37,595 nt of DNA from Tritrichomonas foetus (GCA_001839685.1 MLAK01001036.1:1-37595); one strand, 5' to 3'. Counted from the stretch's first letter, positions 1 to 10,108 are shown. Notes: generated by a model not told the origin, from the letters alone. Translations and numbers: made by a program.

Positions 1-686
1 CCAGATCACTGACTTTAACTTTTTCCTATAATAAGGAATAGTATTCAAAACATATTTTTTAGACAATTCAAAATCTCGAAAATGATATTGAAAACGCTCC
101 ACATGAAGCAACTTTTTCTTTTATNTAATAATTACTCCCCTTCACAAAGGTTGAAANAATTGACCTTCGTGTGGAATTCCCATGGGGAATCTGGTACAAT
201 CCATTGCATATACATTAGAATGTAAAAAAGCATAGTGAGTCAGTTGAATTTCATCAAAATCACACTTTTTCAATTTATTCTCTTAATTCCATTCAAAGAG
301 TTCTTTTTGATGAAAAAATATTGCAACAAGAATGGGTTTGAATATTCAACAGGTTAACTTCGTTAATTTTATTATTTCTTAATTCCTCCAGCAATTACAC
401 AATAATAATGATTTACTATAGTCATCACTGATGAATCATCAGTGATATTAGACTTTTCTTTTAGATGAAATCGAAATTGATAGATGTAAAAACCAGAGAG
501 ATATCAAGCATTTTTTTCAAAAAGTTAATGTGTTACTTTTTTTGTATATTTATCTGGCCCTGTCAATATAATAAATCTCGGATTGCAAGTTTATGATTGA
601 TGCTGAGTGTGAAGTGAGTTTTTCATTTCAGATTCAAGTGCTCCCACAAGTATAATACCGAAAAACAAAATGAAATGAAAAACAAA
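1..686. other. Non-coding stretch, no supported gene
   Basis: No convincing ORF or RNA gene is visible on either strand. The stretch is AT-rich and has ambiguous bases at 125 and 157. It holds a perfect hairpin at 424-446 and one TCAAAAAGTT motif at 517-526. Parts between about 150 and 240 could be decayed coding sequence, but every frame is broken and I recognise no family. Confidence 0.6.
424..446. repeat. Perfect inverted repeat (10-bp arms, 3-nt loop)
   Basis: ATCACTGATG at 424-433 and CATCAGTGAT at 437-446 are exact reverse complements separated by AAT. It is one of the few GC-containing palindromes in an AT-rich flank. It could be a protein-binding site or a hairpin. Nothing in the surroundings assigns a role. 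Confidence 0.8.
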
Positions 687-689
687 TCA

Positions 690-920
690 ATAAACAATCA
701 TAATGTCATAAACAATCATAATGTCATAAACAATCATAATGTCATAAACAATCATAATGTCATAAACAATCATAATGTCATAAACAATCATAATGTCATA
801 AACAATCATAATGTCATAAACAATCATAATGTCATAAACAATCATAATGTCATAAACAATCATAATGTCATAAACAATCATAATGTCATAAACAATCATA
901 ATGTCATAAACAATCATAAT
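690..920. repeat. 18-bp tandem repeat, about 12.8 copies
   Basis: The unit ATAAACAATCATAATGTC repeats head-to-tail twelve times without a visible substitution, followed by a 15-base partial copy. Because 18 is a multiple of three, the array is open in a frame on each strand. On the plus strand it would read as a repeated NNHNVI hexapeptide inside an 89-codon ORF (675-944), and on the minus strand as a repeated DIMIVY peptide (687-950). Perfect identity between units points to recent expansion or homogenisation. I annotate it as a minisatellite and not a gene, because neither ORF has any non-repetitive domain. Confidence 0.9.
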
Positions 921-990
921 AATAATAAAACAATTCGAAAATAAAACCATTTGTTTAAGGCAAAGCGAAGAAAAATGACCACAAACACAC

Positions 991-2142
991 TCAGATTTTA
1001 CTCCTGAGTTCAGCGAGTTCTTTCTTCAGTAAAAATAGTTTCTCTGCTTTTGATGCAGTTAATTCTTGTTCGTGCATGAGTTCCATAGTTGTTTGCTTGA
1101 ATTCGCTGATTTGAGCGTTTGTTCGTTCGATGTCGGCAAGAGCAGCTTCCATTTCCTTTTTGAATGTAAGTTCGGTATTCAAAACGTTACCCAAAAACTT
1201 GGGTGGTTCTTTTTGTAGTTCAGCAATTTCACAAGCTATTGCGTATTTTGCATCATCATCATTCCATTTTTGAACACCTTTAATATTCTCGACTCTCGAG
1301 TTTGATTTTGTTACTCCACGCTGACGAGAATTCAATAATTCCAGTTCATCTTTCGCTCGCTTCACTTTTGAAACCAGTGATAAGCGTTGGCTCATCCAAA
1401 CATTTGCTGACAGCTTATTTTCTTGATTTTTCTGCCTGATTTTGCTATCAGCTGATGATTTCATAGTATAATCACGTTCGTTATTCTTTAATTGAGTGAG
1501 CTTTTCTTTCTTGGCTTTTAGCTCAGTGTCAAGGATTTGCTTTTGAGCCACAAGCGTTGATACAGATTCAACTGAAACGCTCTTCAATTCGCTAGCCTTT
1601 CTTTTGATTGTTTCCTTTATGTCAATACATTCACGAGTCACTTGTTCCAAATATTCATCCAATTCGGTTAATCTGTTCCGTGCTTGAATTAAGTCACCGT
1701 TTCTATGCTGTCTATCGGCTTCTACCGTTGCGCTTTGCTCGGAAAGATCTGAAACGTTTGCTGAAATTAATCTGATTTGATTTGCCGTTTTGTTGATTTC
1801 TGAAGTCAGACTGTAATTAACTGCTTTAAGACCTTGGATTTGACCTTTGTATTGTTCCTGGATGGCTTCTAAATTTCTGAGTTGGTCGAAAAAGCTTCCT
1901 CTTGGATCGTCGTTCATTGGTGGTTCTTTAAATGCTTCGCTGAGCCTATCGTTTTCTTCTTCGGTTTCATTCATTTTGATTTTTAGCTCCTCAAACTTGG
2001 CTTGAAGCTTCTCACGCGTATCTTTCAATAATTTGAGATCATGGTGGGCGTCATAAAGCTGCTGATCTAAAAGTGCGTTTGCGGCATCTTCTGCATCTTT
2101 TTCTTTGAGATTTTGAATGCGAACAAGCTCTTCTTCGGACAT
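991..2142 (-). CDS. Coiled-coil protein of unknown function
   Basis: The 383-residue product is almost entirely heptad-type helix rich in Glu, Lys, Leu and Gln, with no signal peptide or membrane segment. A short break around residues 75-85 (proline- and aspartate-rich, PPMNDDPRG) interrupts the first coil, and a second lies near residues 315-320 (KEPPKF). The reading frame extends upstream to a TTG, but the first ATG, starting MSEEELV, is at 2142. It follows a TTTTTCACCC stretch that may act as an initiator region. Long coiled-coil proteins are abundant in the trichomonad mastigont skeleton, so a cytoskeletal role is plausible but only inferred. I recognise no specific family. Confidence 0.8.
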   Translation of the reverse strand: MSEEELVRIQNLKEKDAEDAANALLDQQLYDAHHDLKLLKDTREKLQAKFEELKIKMNETEEENDRLSEAFKEPPMNDDPRGSFFDQLRNLEAIQEQYKGQIQGLKAVNYSLTSEINKTANQIRLISANVSDLSEQSATVEADRQHRNGDLIQARNRLTELDEYLEQVTRECIDIKETIKRKASELKSVSVESVSTLVAQKQILDTELKAKKEKLTQLKNNERDYTMKSSADSKIRQKNQENKLSANVWMSQRLSLVSKVKRAKDELELLNSRQRGVTKSNSRVENIKGVQKWNDDDAKYAIACEIAELQKEPPKFLGNVLNTELTFKKEMEAALADIERTNAQISEFKQTTMELMHEQELTASKAEKLFLLKKELAELRSKI

Positions 2143-2803
2143 TTGATTCGAGGGTGAAAAATTATTTTTGGTTTTCAATATTTTTATAGGATTTAGATGA
2201 AATTTCAGAGGAAATAGAAGGAAAAATTGAGAAAAAATAATCAGATATAAATTTAAAAAGTGGATGAAATGACCAACTATTTTATTAAAAAGTTGGTCGT
2301 TTATTTTATATTTTATCGATATGAAATCTTATGTTAATTACACAACATGTATTTAATGACTAGAAAACGATGCCTTCTTGGGAAATAATTCCACCTTATT
2401 CTTGCATTGTTGATGAAATAAATTAGATGTATGTTTTTTTAATAATCAAGTTGTCGGTGTCTCGCCGTCATTGTAAAAGGCTTACTTAATTAAACTATGT
2501 TAAGACGACATGCTCTTAATACTTGCCAATATCTAGAAATCATAAAACCTTATGCTTTTTAGGATCTGTTGTTTGTAGAATTATACTTGAATATAGAAAA
2601 TCTCGATTTAATTTATTTATATGAATCCATCATATTACTATGAATTCATCATATTATCATGAATCACTTTTACAATTTCCCAATTTGAAATAAAATTACT
2701 GGAGTACAATAATAGGAATATAAATAGAAAAGAAAAGAAAATATATTGTAAAATATCATGTAGATATATTATTCATAGAAATCTATTTACTATCACAAAT
2801 AAG
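2143..2803. other. Intergenic region between two minus-strand genes
   Basis: About 660 bases without a supported ORF. It holds the 5' flank of the coiled-coil gene, a hairpin at 2271-2298, a TTAAAAAGTGG variant of the recurring motif around 2252-2262, and a very AT-rich 3' flank of the CYFIP gene. A repeated ATGAATTCATCATATTA-like sequence occurs around 2620-2665. No RNA gene was recognised. Confidence 0.6.
2271..2298. repeat. Hairpin-forming inverted repeat
   Basis: GACCAACT (2271-2278) pairs exactly with AGTTGGTC (2291-2298). Inside, TTTT can pair with AAAA, leaving a bulged A and a three-base loop. It lies 129 bp upstream of the coiled-coil gene start. A role in transcription or RNA processing is possible but unproven. 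Confidence 0.7.
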
Positions 2804-5800
2804 TCATTTTCTAAGTTTATGAATGTGTGGCTGGAAAAACTGAAGTCCCCACTCAATTACTGATCGTTCAAATTGAGAAACAGATAAAAATCTGTTCATC
2901 TGCTTGTCTTCAATTCCTGTCATATCAGTCGTTTTGTGTCTCTGTAATTTCTTTCCGATGCAAAACAAGTTGGAAAGCTTGACTTGATCAGTTAAAAGAA
3001 GAATTAAAGAAGCACATAAAATCACACCTTGTCCATATTTCACCAAACCTGAAATTTCTTCGCCTTCACGCTTGCTTTCCATGAAACAAAAAATGAATTC
3101 AAGTACAGACCAAACACAGGCAAACCCATTATTCACTGAAAAATTGGAAATATTTGGTTCTTCTTCATAGAAAACATCTCGATTTATTTTATCAAACTCA
3201 TTAATAAAAGTACTTAAGGCAACATCTAACAAAAAATGAGACAAATTCACTTCATTATGTGAATTTGCTGTATTATTTGGTTGTTTGTTTGATGATGTGA
3301 TAATTTTCATTGCTTCTTGGAATTGTTTATCAAATAGGTTTTCTATTTCATTTAATGGCTTTCCATTTTCATTCACGCTTCTTAAATAATTCATAACTTC
3401 TATAACATTAAATTTTTTGATTGAAAGTGCTTGATCAAGAACTTCAGCAACTGCAAAAGTATTTCCAAGAATTTGCATCGATCGAATTAAAGAAGCCACT
3501 TCTTTATTATTTAAGAAATATTTATATGCGCCTTCATATCTTGTAAAAGCTTCATGTGATGGGGTTCCAAATGTTGCATCATGAATTCGAGTAAGCTTTG
3601 TTTTAATATTTGTATAAAAGTTCAAGAAATAATAAAATGATCTGGAAATGTTATTTTGAATCGATTTGGCAAGTAAAACAACTGAACCATCCGAAATATT
3701 TCTAATAAATGTTGAAAAATGATAAACTGTAACAAAAGAAACTGTATTATCTAATGCATCTTTCAAAATTTTTCCAAGAGCATGTTTCCCTAAATTTTCT
3801 GCTGGTAATTGAATCTTCTTTGGTGGAATGAACCGAATAGGTGCCACTGCTAAAGAATATGTGCGAATAAGAACATGTGTTAAATGTTGGAGTATATCTT
3901 TAAAGTAATTTGAATTAAATGATTCGAGTGATTTATTTTCTTTTGCAACTTCAACAATATCTTGGAACGGCATCAATGGTAAACCTTGTTCAATAAGGAT
4001 TCGATGAGTTTCTTTAACTATATTAACTACATAATCAACTGCTAATGACGCAGATAAACCGAATTCACGTGATATATCATATAATTTCTGAATTGTATTA
4101 TTTACTTCTTGATCAATTCTAGGTGCAATTAATGATTTCAAAGAAATTTGTTTAGATAGTAAATAATAACGATTTTGTTGTAAAAGGGTTCGAAGACGAT
4201 AAGCTTGTGAATTTGGCCAATGTCTTGCATGTGTTTGCTTAAGGTTAGAAATAACTTTTTCTGGAAGCTGTTTCAATGCACAAAATGTTTCATATGCATT
4301 AAAAGTAAATTCACCAATTAAAACAGATAAGGTTGAAAGAGCAACACGTGCTTCAGCTTTAATTTCATCAAACATTAATTTTGATTTAAAACAGTTGAGT
4401 GCAACATTTGCGGCATCGTCATAAATAGAAAGTGGATAAAATAAAATATCAGTTATTTCTGGTTGAATGTAACTATCAAGTGCAAACTGGCATAAAATGA
4501 ATGGAATTGAAGATTTCACTGGAAATTGAACAGAATTATTCAAATCAAGCTGAACTTCTTTAAAGTAAAATGCACTTTGATCTGCTGCAATTGCAAGAGT
4601 TTGATCTAATGATAATAATTGAACCCAATTTGAAGACAATAATAGAAAATCATTCAATTTTTTCTCACTATTGCTGTCACCATAAGCATTTCCAAGTTTA
4701 GAATACTTTCCTGTTGCATTCATAAAATCGCATTCTGGTGTAATCATATGAGAAACTTGAATTCTTACAAATTCAATTAATTGTGGAGATGGAGCAGCTG
4801 TTCGAACTGGAATTGAGCGATCTTTTGTTTCTGATCCCACTTTTTTAGCAATTGTTGGATCTTCACCTGGATTCCAATCACCAGATATATTTCTAATTGC
4901 TTCAATTAATTCCCAAACTGCTTTCTTTCCATGTTTAGCATGTGAATGAACATATTCCAGTCCATTTTTAATGAAATCTTGAAACATTTGTTGAATAGAA
5001 ACGCATAATTTAGGATACAATGTTGGAATACTTAGGCGTATCATATCATTTAATTCACGACATAATGAAAGCAATTGTAAAACTGTTTTTAATTCGCCAT
5101 GATGAATTGTATAACCAAATCGAACAGATCTTTCATAAGGCTTCATTGATTGTGGCTCGGTTGGTGGTTGTTCCAGTTTTTGTGCATATTGTTCACGTAA
5201 AAGATTTGTTGTTGACGAAATTAACTGTATTGCATCTGAAACAATTTGAACTGTTTCTTCACGTGTGAATATTTGGGAATGTTGTTGTGATGAACAAAGT
5301 TTTTTTAGTTTCATTGAAATCTCTGAAAATTGTTGTCGACGATCTAAAATTTGATCTTTTGGATTGATTTCTTTCGGTGTAATTGATAAAGATCCTTTGA
5401 AATATGAAGATTTAGTTAAATATGGAATGATATTAAACGAAAATTCACAAAATAAAGGAATAATAGGTACTTGTGCAAAAAGGGAAATAATATTTGAGAG
5501 TTCATTTTGTGGAATTCCATTTGGATTCCGAATTATAAAGAAAGCCAGTGAAATTCTCAACACATAATTATCTTGTGGTAGTAAAAGGTGTGATTTATTC
5601 AATAGCCTTGATATAAATGAATAGAAAATTGAAGTGATTTGATTAAATAATTCATTTGGAAGATTTTTAAAAGATTCATTCATTTTTTTATCAACAGCTT
5701 CTTTGTCATTTAACCAAGAAATCATAGTTTGATCAACTGCATTTTGACTAGATGCACTATTTAATAATGCCAATTGATTAATTGCATTGATGTCATTTTT

Positions 5801-6337
5801 TATTGAATTTTTCACAGTTTTTATTTTATCTAAAACAAAAATTCGATGAATTAAAGAACAAATTGTAAAAAGTAATTCATCACTATATAACCCTCTACTC
5901 CATATTTCTGAATTAGTGAAAATTGTAACAATATGCTTAATGCTTTGATTAATCTGATCAATTGATAAAGCAACTGTTGTGGGAAGTGAATCGTATTGTT
6001 TTACTGCTATTGCTGCGATTTCTTTGGCGCGTTCTGGATTTTCTAAAACGTGTTTATGAATTGTCGACATGATTGCTCTTCGTGAATAAAATTTAGCGAT
6101 TAGATCGTCCAAAGTTTTTATTTTTTCCTCGATTTTATTAATCTCAATCATATTTGTGGTGGCAGAAAGGCCAGATGATAAGTACAACCCGTGATCTGAA
6201 CAAGTTTCATTTGGTAATCGAAAGAATGAAGTCATTGGTGCTGAATTTGGGTTTCCATCTGCAAATTTGATTTCGAGTAAATCGATTGTTTCTTTCTGTT
6301 CACGTTGAATGGCTCCAGTGCGAGCTCTAGTTCTCAT
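2804..6337 (-). CDS. CYFIP/Sra1-like subunit of the SCAR/WAVE complex
   Basis: CYFIP (Sra1/PIR121) is the Rac-binding subunit of the pentameric SCAR/WAVE complex, which activates Arp2/3 at the cell cortex to make branched actin. The 1,177-residue product is slightly shorter than the roughly 1,250 of animal CYFIPs and is co-linear with them. Residues 36-50 carry a conserved-looking N-terminal stretch (TSFFRLPNETCSDHG). Residues 168-182 read VLDKIKTVKNSIKND, matching the family's VLDELKNMK.S.KND. A QVPIIPLF segment follows near residue 290. The C-terminal third has GAYKYFLNN followed by MQILGNTFAVAEVLDQ, then a KYGQGVIL segment, and ends in FQPHIHKLRK, like the family's terminal FQPPIH. The ATG at 6337 is the first in frame. 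Remaining WAVE subunits are not in this window. Confidence 0.9.
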   Translation of the reverse strand: MRTRARTGAIQREQKETIDLLEIKFADGNPNSAPMTSFFRLPNETCSDHGLYLSSGLSATTNMIEINKIEEKIKTLDDLIAKFYSRRAIMSTIHKHVLENPERAKEIAAIAVKQYDSLPTTVALSIDQINQSIKHIVTIFTNSEIWSRGLYSDELLFTICSLIHRIFVLDKIKTVKNSIKNDINAINQLALLNSASSQNAVDQTMISWLNDKEAVDKKMNESFKNLPNELFNQITSIFYSFISRLLNKSHLLLPQDNYVLRISLAFFIIRNPNGIPQNELSNIISLFAQVPIIPLFCEFSFNIIPYLTKSSYFKGSLSITPKEINPKDQILDRRQQFSEISMKLKKLCSSQQHSQIFTREETVQIVSDAIQLISSTTNLLREQYAQKLEQPPTEPQSMKPYERSVRFGYTIHHGELKTVLQLLSLCRELNDMIRLSIPTLYPKLCVSIQQMFQDFIKNGLEYVHSHAKHGKKAVWELIEAIRNISGDWNPGEDPTIAKKVGSETKDRSIPVRTAAPSPQLIEFVRIQVSHMITPECDFMNATGKYSKLGNAYGDSNSEKKLNDFLLLSSNWVQLLSLDQTLAIAADQSAFYFKEVQLDLNNSVQFPVKSSIPFILCQFALDSYIQPEITDILFYPLSIYDDAANVALNCFKSKLMFDEIKAEARVALSTLSVLIGEFTFNAYETFCALKQLPEKVISNLKQTHARHWPNSQAYRLRTLLQQNRYYLLSKQISLKSLIAPRIDQEVNNTIQKLYDISREFGLSASLAVDYVVNIVKETHRILIEQGLPLMPFQDIVEVAKENKSLESFNSNYFKDILQHLTHVLIRTYSLAVAPIRFIPPKKIQLPAENLGKHALGKILKDALDNTVSFVTVYHFSTFIRNISDGSVVLLAKSIQNNISRSFYYFLNFYTNIKTKLTRIHDATFGTPSHEAFTRYEGAYKYFLNNKEVASLIRSMQILGNTFAVAEVLDQALSIKKFNVIEVMNYLRSVNENGKPLNEIENLFDKQFQEAMKIITSSNKQPNNTANSHNEVNLSHFLLDVALSTFINEFDKINRDVFYEEEPNISNFSVNNGFACVWSVLEFIFCFMESKREGEEISGLVKYGQGVILCASLILLLTDQVKLSNLFCIGKKLQRHKTTDMTGIEDKQMNRFLSVSQFERSVIEWGLQFFQPHIHKLRK

Positions 6338-7051
6338 TTTTGGTTGACGGAAATTTTTTTGGAGAGATAAAATTCAATTTGGCAATTATATTGACCTTAA
6401 CCGTATTATCACATCACAATTAGATGAAAAACTATCTGATTAAGTTTGTTTTGCAATATTATAATGTTACATGAAGATTATATGTTAAAATAGTATCACT
6501 CTATACTTGGATAAGAAATTTTGAAGGAAATATTAGAATTATTGGAATCGATTATAATTTTTTGTCAAAACTCTATTTTATTGCAACAGAAAGTGTATTT
6601 TCTGTTATAAATTTGTTAGTAACTCTTCCAATGGGCTTTCAAGCATATTCGCATTAGGAACAATGGAAATACAATTTTGATTGTCAAATTTTTACTTCTG
6701 CACCAACCTATTAATTTCACAAAAAAATTACAATCAGCTATTTGAAGAAATCCGTTAATTAGTCTTTTTAGCGAAATAATAAGACGAAAGATTATTTTGT
6801 CACTCATTTTTGATGTTTCTCGCTTGGAAGAGTCTTTTTACCCCATCCCATCCACATTGGATGTGGTAGTGTATGTTTGTTCTTTATTTCTAATATGCAC
6901 AATGTAATCTTCTTCGATAGCATCGAATTTACGATACTTCTCAAAACTTTGATTCGATAGCTAGAATTATAAGTTTTTCTGATAATTCAAATAAAAATAA
7001 TCCTTGAAATAATTGAATGGTGGCTTTGAATCTTACATTCATTTCACTGTT
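6338..7051. other. Divergent intergenic region between CYFIP-like and GOST-like genes
   Basis: This 714-base gap separates two divergently transcribed genes. A 63-codon ATG ORF on the minus strand (6616-6807) has no recognisable features and is probably chance. A short inverted repeat CCACAT/ATGTGG lies at 6852-6866. A TAAGGTCAATA sequence (minus orientation, around 6390-6400) sits about 55 bp before the CYFIP-like start and recurs before the RING gene. No RNA gene is visible. Confidence 0.55.
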
Positions 7052-8344
7052 ATGATTTTCATCCTCTTATCGCAAATTACATCAAGCATCACAATCGGAG
7101 CAACCTGGAAATTCAATACACAACGTGTTTCAGATAATTCTTCCTTGATTATCCATGATTTTACAGGAACTAATTTAATCCATATAATGATTCAAAATAG
7201 TAGCCAATATAATTCTTTACAAAACTATTTAAATTTTTACTGTGTTTCAAATGAAACGTGGGTTCCATTATTAGAATATGTTTCCATCCATGAAGTCACA
7301 AATAAAGAATTTCCTGTTTTTATTCCCATTGAAAAAAAGGGGAAATACTATTTTTCAATTTACAGTTGTGGTGTGCCAATACAAGCAAAGACAATTACAT
7401 TTTGGTTTTCCAATAGTTGGGGTTATCTCATATTTGAAAAGTATCCTTGTCTTTATATTACATGGATTGAAGTTGGTTTCTATTCTATTTTATTAATTAT
7501 TGTCATTGTTAACAGTTGCAGGCATTGTAACTTTATTGTCTTATTGAATTGGATTATAATCATTAGTATTGCGATACAAATGATCTGTGATACTGTTTCA
7601 GCTGTTCTATATACAGTCAGTAATAAAAATGAAGAATTACGCGGTTTAAATATTGCTGCTCAAGTTATGTCATGCATTCGAATTTTTATTTTAATTTTAT
7701 TATCAATGTTTCTTGCATCTGGACTTTCAATTGTTTATGAGCGACTTTCTTGGAAAAAATGTTTACTTATTTTTATAAGCTCAGCTATTTTTGCTGTTTT
7801 AGCATTTTTCACAGAAAATGTTACCAATACTAGTTCGAATCTTGTATTCGAAGTTATGGTCATGATAGTTTATGGTGTTATTTTCTTAATATATGGCTGT
7901 ATTCTATATTACCTTACCAATGAAGCAATTCAAACTCTTTCATCGCATTTAGTTATGATTGCATCAGTCCATATTGAGCCTACAACTACTCCATCTTATA
8001 GAAAAAGAGAATTATTATATATTAATCGAAATTGTTCGACAGCTCTTTTATTTTTGTTAGTTCTTTCTTCGATTTTATATCGGGTTGGCATTTTTTACTA
8101 TTTTATCACATATTTAATAATCGCTATTGCCAATGCTGTGATCATGTGTGTGATTGCTTATTATTGTCGCTTGAGGAAAGCAATGGCTGCAACATATGGC
8201 GATGATCAAGAAGCTTATGAAGTTAAAAACGATCCAGAAGATCCAAATGAAGAAATGAAAGAGTGGGAATATGGAATGACTTTACCGCCAATGCCAGTCG
8301 AAAATACATATAGTCCCCATAAAATTTATCCGAAAGATCCTTGA
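7052..8344 (+). CDS. GOST-family seven-transmembrane protein (GPR107/108/TMEM87-like)
   Basis: The 430-residue product begins with a short hydrophobic signal peptide (MIFILLSQITSS...). A luminal domain of roughly 135 residues follows, with potential N-glycosylation sites, then seven hydrophobic helices, then an acidic cytosolic tail with a YGMTLPPMP-like segment. A hydrophilic loop lies before helix 6. The third helix, with CIRIFILILLSMFLASGLSIVY, resembles the GOST/lung-7-TM receptor pattern in which a conserved helix reads roughly ...RTLARTLVIIVSLGYGIV. Family members work in the Golgi and endosomal pathway. The frame is open upstream to a TTG at 7013, but the first ATG is at 7052. It directly follows TTCATTTCACTGTT, an initiator-like sequence, and gives a clean signal peptide. 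The fold assignment rests on topology and limited similarity. Confidence 0.65.
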   Translation: MIFILLSQITSSITIGATWKFNTQRVSDNSSLIIHDFTGTNLIHIMIQNSSQYNSLQNYLNFYCVSNETWVPLLEYVSIHEVTNKEFPVFIPIEKKGKYYFSIYSCGVPIQAKTITFWFSNSWGYLIFEKYPCLYITWIEVGFYSILLIIVIVNSCRHCNFIVLLNWIIIISIAIQMICDTVSAVLYTVSNKNEELRGLNIAAQVMSCIRIFILILLSMFLASGLSIVYERLSWKKCLLIFISSAIFAVLAFFTENVTNTSSNLVFEVMVMIVYGVIFLIYGCILYYLTNEAIQTLSSHLVMIASVHIEPTTTPSYRKRELLYINRNCSTALLFLLVLSSILYRVGIFYYFITYLIIAIANAVIMCVIAYYCRLRKAMAATYGDDQEAYEVKNDPEDPNEEMKEWEYGMTLPPMPVENTYSPHKIYPKDP

Positions 8345-8776
8345 ATTCGGATCTTAATTTTTATATGAATTTTATATATAAAGTGCGATGTTTTTTTCGT
8401 AATATTTTTGATGAATATTTTATTAATTTATTTTTGATTTTATTGATTATTCTAGTATGTTAAAATATATAAAGTGTATGTTATTGATGTAGTGGGTAAT
8501 ATTAGGATATGGAATCTGGTAAATTGATTTTGATAATGAAAAATGAAAGAAGATTTTGCCACCTCACTCAAATATTTTTGAATAATTTGAATAGTTTATG
8601 ATTGGAAATATTTCACTTTTTGAATTGTATAGCCAAATATATTCATAATTCATCATTATTAATCAAAAATTAACCTTAATTTGACCATGAAAATTTAACC
8701 TATTGTTTTATTTTTTATCGTAATTGCAATTGTGTCAAAAAATCGCTTTGAAAATCATCGAGTGAAAACAAATAGA
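8345..8776. other. Intergenic region with one CACTTTTTGA motif
   Basis: AT-rich sequence between two plus-strand genes. It carries CACTTTTTGA at 8615-8624, 153 bp before the downstream ATG, and a TTAACCTTAATTTGACC stretch around 8670-8687. No ORF or RNA gene is supported. Confidence 0.6.
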
Positions 8777-9523
8777 ATGGATAAAGTGAAGAAAGTCTTT
8801 GGCATCGTCAATAAAACAGTAAACAAAACAGTTGATAATTTGCGCCCATTTCCCGAGTTTAACGCCATGGATACAGCCCTTCAAGACGCCTCTTCAAATT
8901 CAATAAAATATACAAGTCTTCTCGCCGAATCAAATGGACATCTTTACACAGAATTTGCAAATAAGCAAGCTCTCACAGTTTGTGAAGTCCTTACCGATGT
9001 TCAAAAACAACAATCAGAACGACAAACAGTTATCCAATCCAATACTGAAGCGTATCGCAATCTTCGAACAGGCTTGCAACGAATACAACCGCTGAATGCC
9101 GGAATGCGCGAGAGAAAGAAGCATTTGAAAGAGCTAAAATCAAAAGCTCAGAGAATGCAGAAAAATCACGAAACAGCATCAGCAAAATGGAGTCGAGCAA
9201 ATATCAAAAATCCATCATCGCAAGACACAAGAAAGCTCAAGGACGAGCTCGACCGCGCTTTACAGAAGAAAGAAGACGCTGAAAGCGAACTCGAAAGATT
9301 CATGAATAATTTTGTTGTTGAAAGTAAGACATACAAGAAGGAAATTTTTGCAACAATGTTAAATATAATGATAGACTTTTCTGAAAAATTTGAAGAGACA
9401 TGCGATGCCCAATTACCGATTGTGCAAGAGATTTCCCGTTATGGCGCACTTGTGCCGGAATACACAGATTCAGGTATCCAGCAGATCCAGGAGGAACTAG
9501 ATTCTTTGAGGGCGTCATCTTAG
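8777..9523 (+). CDS. BAR-domain-like protein
   Basis: The 248-residue product is nearly all amphipathic helix, with a long central coil (about residues 70-185) rich in Lys, Arg, Glu and Gln. N-terminal residues contain a basic amphipathic segment (MDKVKKVFGIVNKTVNKTV). This arrangement, a basic N-terminal helix followed by about 200 residues of three-helix coil, is typical of N-BAR/BAR proteins that dimerise into curved membrane-binding modules. A C-terminal segment near residues 208-222 (DAQLPIVQEISRYGA) fits the last BAR helix. The frame runs upstream to a GTG at 8732, and ATG 8777 is the first methionine. Its base composition is less AT-rich than its flanks. A generic coiled-coil protein is the alternative. 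Confidence 0.65.
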   Translation: MDKVKKVFGIVNKTVNKTVDNLRPFPEFNAMDTALQDASSNSIKYTSLLAESNGHLYTEFANKQALTVCEVLTDVQKQQSERQTVIQSNTEAYRNLRTGLQRIQPLNAGMRERKKHLKELKSKAQRMQKNHETASAKWSRANIKNPSSQDTRKLKDELDRALQKKEDAESELERFMNNFVVESKTYKKEIFATMLNIMIDFSEKFEETCDAQLPIVQEISRYGALVPEYTDSGIQQIQEELDSLRASS

Positions 9524-9762
9524 AATTTCCGAAATAGTTAAAAAAATGAGTAAAAAATAATCGTATAATGAATTCTGATCGAATAAATTTTATGTATTTT
9601 TTCTTTTTGATTGAATCAATATGATTGATGGAACTAAACATCAGATTCATGTTGAAGCGAATCATTTGAAGAGAATAGAGTGTGGGGTCACGTATGAAAT
9701 CACATTGTGACCAATTGGAACAAAGAAGACTTAATACAGTTTGAAGCAAAAATGAAAATGAG
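9524..9762. other. Intergenic region before purine repeat
   Basis: AT-rich flank downstream of the BAR-like gene. A minus-strand ORF at 9300-9851 runs across this flank but overlaps the BAR-like gene and the purine repeat. Its hydrophobic, low-complexity translation is a shadow of those sequences. Nothing else is visible. Confidence 0.6.
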
Positions 9763-10083
9763 GTATAAAAAAAAAAAAACGAATCAAGAAATATATAAGA
9801 AATCAAAAAAGAAAAAAGAAATAAGAAATCAAGAAAGAAATAAGAAATCAAGAAAGAAATAAGAAATCAAGAAAGAAATAAGAAATCAAGAAAGAAATAA
9901 GAAATGAGAAATCAAGAAAGAAATAAGAAATGAGAAATCAAGAAAGAAATAAGAAATGAGAAATCAAAAAAGAAATAAGAAACCAAGAAACCAAGAAAGA
10001 AATAAAAAATTAAAAAAGAAATAAGAAATATGAAGTCAAGAAAGAAATAAGAAATAAGAAGTTAAGAAAGAAATAAGAAATCG
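9763..10083. repeat. Purine-rich tandem repeat, 19/26-bp periods
   Basis: The array is built on AGAAATCAAGAAAGAAATA (19 bases), which repeats several times between about 9820 and 9900. From about 9890 it is joined by an extra AGAAATG, giving a 26-base higher-order unit for three copies. Flanking copies are degenerate and start after a run of A at about 9768. The plus strand is almost free of C and has strong purine asymmetry. It ends just before the 3' end of the minus-strand methyltransferase gene. Confidence 0.85.
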
Positions 10084-10108
10084 GTAAGCACATATTGTTT
10101 AATTAGAT

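Noticed and set aside
675..944. 89-codon ORF, Asn/His/Val-rich, and its antisense counterpart
   Set aside because: Consists entirely of the 18-bp tandem repeat; both strands are open for arithmetic reasons only.
6616..6807. 63-codon minus-strand ORF in an intergenic gap
   Set aside because: Composition typical of AT-rich noise, no domain or promoter-like sequence next to it.
9300..9851. 183-codon minus-strand ORF
   Set aside because: Overlaps the BAR-like gene and the purine repeat; its hydrophobic residues come from those sequences.
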